Source: Propionibacteriaceae bacterium
Lineage (GTDB): Bacteria; Actinomycetota; Actinomycetes; Propionibacteriales; Propionibacteriaceae
DNA: 7,334 bases
Assembly: GCA_003153855.1 (NCBI GenBank)
Contig: PMBM01000064.1
Location: forward strand, 10,762 to 18,095
Reading direction: 5' to 3'
Shown: one piece after another, positions 6,292 to 7,334 of the stretch
Numbering within the stretch: the stretch's first letter is position 1
Layout of the letters: every line of letters begins with the position of its first letter
The notes under the pieces: generated by a model
Told to the model about the DNA's origin: nothing
Database searches by the model: none
The model's input: the letters and a program-made list of their open reading frames with translations, nothing else
Made by a program: the position numbers and the translations under genes

Positions 6292-6320
6292 TTGCTTTCT
6301 GACTTGTAAGTCAGTAGAAC
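6292..6320 (+). promoter_or_regulatory. Candidate promoter of the isomerase/oxidoreductase operon
   Basis: TTGCTT (6292-6297) and TAGAAC (6315-6320) are separated by 17 nt and match the -35 and -10 consensus at 3 and 4 of 6 positions. The palindrome at 6299-6314 fills almost the whole spacer. An alternative pair is TTGTAA (6304-6309) with TAACGT (6326-6331), spacer 16. Either choice gives a 5' leader of some 30-45 nt containing the AAGGAGG, unlike the leaderless genes nearby. Confidence 0.4.
6299..6314. promoter_or_regulatory. Operator-like palindrome CTGACTT-GT-AAGTCAG
   Basis: Two perfect 7-bp arms flank a 2-bp centre, placed 55 bp before the ATG of the TIM-barrel gene and overlapping both plausible core promoters. 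The position suggests a repressor that blocks RNA polymerase. The size and ACTTGTAAGT-like core would suit a GntR-, LacI- or TetR-type dimer; no regulator gene is in the window, so the family is a guess. A hairpin terminator for the upstream gene is less likely: the stem is AT-balanced, the loop is only 2 nt and no T-run follows. Confidence 0.6.
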
Positions 6321-6350
6321 GGGCGTAACGTTCCACGAGTTCCCCAACGC

Positions 6351-6357
6351 AAGGAGG
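6351..6357 (+). promoter_or_regulatory. Perfect Shine-Dalgarno AAGGAGG
   Basis: A full anti-16S match lies 11 nt before the ATG at 6369 and fixes that start. It contrasts with the genes at 1707, 1817, 5637 and 5734, which have no usable ribosome site, and suggests this operon is built for strong, leadered translation. Confidence 0.85.
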
Positions 6358-6368
6358 CGTTCTTTTCG

Positions 6369-7100
6369 ATGCCCACGATCAGCATCCAGCTCTACACACT
6401 CCGCGAGGCCCTTGAAGCCGACCGCGACGGCACGCTCGCAGCGGTCGCCGCGATGGGCGTCGACAAGGTGGAGCCTTTCGGAATCGAAAACTTCGACTGG
6501 CTCCCCGAGGCGCTCGCCGCCGCCGGGCTCCAGGCCGACAGCGCTCACGCCGGAATCGTCCAGAACCCCGAGAAGGTCCTCGCCGCCGCCAAGAAGCTCG
6601 GGGTGACGACGGTCTTCCAGCCGAGCCCGGACCCGCGCAACGCGTTCGAGTCCGCCGAGGACCTCAAGACCTTCACCGATGCGCTCAACGCCCAGGTCGA
6701 CGCCTTCGAAGCCGAAGGCATCGTCATCGGCTATCACAACCACGACTGGGAGTTCCTGGGCGCCACCATCGACGGCCAGACCCCGTACGACTACTTCGTC
6801 TCCCTGCTCGACCCCCGCGTGGTGCTCGAGCTGGACACCTACTGGGCCTCTGCGGGCGGCGTCGACCCGCTGTCGCTGTTCGAGAAGTACGGCGACCGGA
6901 TCACGCACCTGCACGTCAAGGACGGCCCCGTCGAGGGTGGCCACGGCGTGGTCAACGTCGTGCTGGGCACCGGCGCGATGGACATCCCTCCGATCCTCGA
7001 AGCCAGCCCGGACCGCACGTGGGTCCTGGAGTTCGACGCCGCCACTGACCCGGTGGCCGAGTCGGCCGCCAGCATCGACTACCTCAAGGAGAAGAAGTGA
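6369..7100 (+). CDS. Sugar phosphate isomerase/epimerase-type TIM-barrel protein
   Basis: The 243 residues fit the xylose-isomerase-like TIM-barrel superfamily (AP endonuclease family 2 fold; IolE, 3-keto-sugar epimerases and similar), somewhat short for that family. The barrel opens with ISIQLYTLREALEADRDGTLAAVAAMGVDKVEPFG (4-38), a classic start. Metal and substrate positions can be picked out at YHNHDWEF (H123, H125 region), VVLELDTYWA (D near 155), HLHVKDG (H179/H181 region) and WVLEFD near the end, where family members use E/D and H ligands for a divalent metal. No signal peptide is seen, so it is cytoplasmic. The following oxidoreductase gene overlaps its stop by 4 bp, so the two are translationally coupled and probably act in one sugar, polyol or inositol-type catabolic pathway. 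The exact substrate cannot be read from sequence. Confidence 0.88.
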   Translation: MPTISIQLYTLREALEADRDGTLAAVAAMGVDKVEPFGIENFDWLPEALAAAGLQADSAHAGIVQNPEKVLAAAKKLGVTTVFQPSPDPRNAFESAEDLKTFTDALNAQVDAFEAEGIVIGYHNHDWEFLGATIDGQTPYDYFVSLLDPRVVLELDTYWASAGGVDPLSLFEKYGDRITHLHVKDGPVEGGHGVVNVVLGTGAMDIPPILEASPDRTWVLEFDAATDPVAESAASIDYLKEKK

Positions 7101-7334
7101 GTGCAGGAGTCGGCGTCGTGGGCGCCGGAAACATCTCGCCCCAGTACCTGAGCCACATCGCCACGTACCCCGAGCTGGAGATCGTCGCGATCTCCGACCT
7201 CATCGAGGAGCGGTCGGCCGAGAGGGCCGAGAAGTACGGGATCGCCACCCACGGCACCCCCGGGCCTGACGGCTCGGACATCATCTACGACAACGCCGAT
7301 GTCGAGTACGTGATCAACATCACGAACCCGCAGA
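7097..7334 (+). CDS. Gfo/Idh/MocA-family oxidoreductase, N-terminal part (runs off window)
   Basis: Only 79 codons are visible. The reading from the GTG at 7097 is VSAGVGVVGAGNISPQYLSH..., with the Rossmann motif GAGNIS (residues 9-14, a GxGxxS variant), the acidic end of the second strand in AISD (31-34), and DIIYDNADVEYVINITNP (61-78), which matches the family's segment just before the EKP region. The EKP signature itself lies past the right edge. The GTG overlaps the previous gene's TGA as GTGA, with AAGGAGA (7086-7092) 4 nt upstream as ribosome site. An NAD(P)-dependent sugar or polyol dehydrogenase working with the preceding TIM-barrel protein is the natural reading. Confidence 0.88.
   Translation, partial: MSAGVGVVGAGNISPQYLSHIATYPELEIVAISDLIEERSAERAEKYGIATHGTPGPDGSDIIYDNADVEYVINITNPQ

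Noticed and set aside
6299..6314. Reading the palindrome as a rho-independent terminator of the 5734 gene
   Set aside because: Not GC-rich, only a 2-nt loop, and no T-run follows; the position over promoter hexamers fits an operator better.
5638..6336. 233-residue N-terminal extension of the GTPase frame
   Set aside because: Runs antisense to the 5734 gene and is highly charged low-complexity sequence; family members begin shortly before the P-loop.
5802..6944. 380-codon minus-strand open frame spanning two plus-strand genes and their promoter region
   Set aside because: Crosses two well-supported genes and the operator region and shows no domain motif.

Overview
The window is high-GC DNA (roughly two-thirds G+C by eye, with strong third-position G/C) and looks chromosomal. 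It most likely comes from an actinobacterium of the Propionibacteriales, such as a Nocardioides- or Aeromicrobium-like organism. The best lineage clue is the first gene. It reads almost continuously like the 5S subunit of the propionibacterial transcarboxylase, as I remember that sequence. Several starts preceded at 6-7 nt by a TANNNT hexamer, with no Shine-Dalgarno sequence, also fit actinobacterial leaderless transcription. The genus is inference.

Layout, left to right. Positions 1-1076 (minus) hold a carboxyltransferase 5S subunit whose C-terminus lies off the left edge. Positions 1141-1707 (minus) hold a small membrane-embedded HExxH metalloprotease-like protein of the DUF3267 type. A 109-bp divergent region then leads to a Gfo/Idh/MocA-type oxidoreductase (1817-2866, plus) that lacks the usual catalytic lysine. 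It converges on a broken AbiEi/DUF559-like gene (2936-3677, minus) that has lost its middle and its reading frame. Next come a TPR protein (3870-4490, minus) and, 19 bp upstream of it, a P-loop GTPase with a C-terminal DUF697 region (4510-5637, minus); these two are probably one operon. A 96-bp divergent region separates the GTPase from a two-helix membrane protein (5734-6267, plus). The right end starts a different unit: a 7+7 bp palindrome in a promoter-like region, a perfect AAGGAGG, a sugar-phosphate-isomerase/epimerase-type TIM barrel (6369-7100), and the start of a second Gfo/Idh/MocA oxidoreductase (7097 onward) overlapping it by 4 bp.

How the genes work together. The right-hand pair looks like the first two genes of an operator-controlled sugar or polyol (inositol-like) catabolic operon. 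The GTPase and TPR genes are probably co-transcribed; their job is unknown. The remaining genes look like independent single units. I see no RNA gene, CRISPR array, insertion sequence or obvious defence or mobile system. The most informative features beyond the genes are the repeated leaderless-promoter pattern, the palindrome at 6299-6314, the lysine-less oxidoreductase and the decayed nuclease-like gene.
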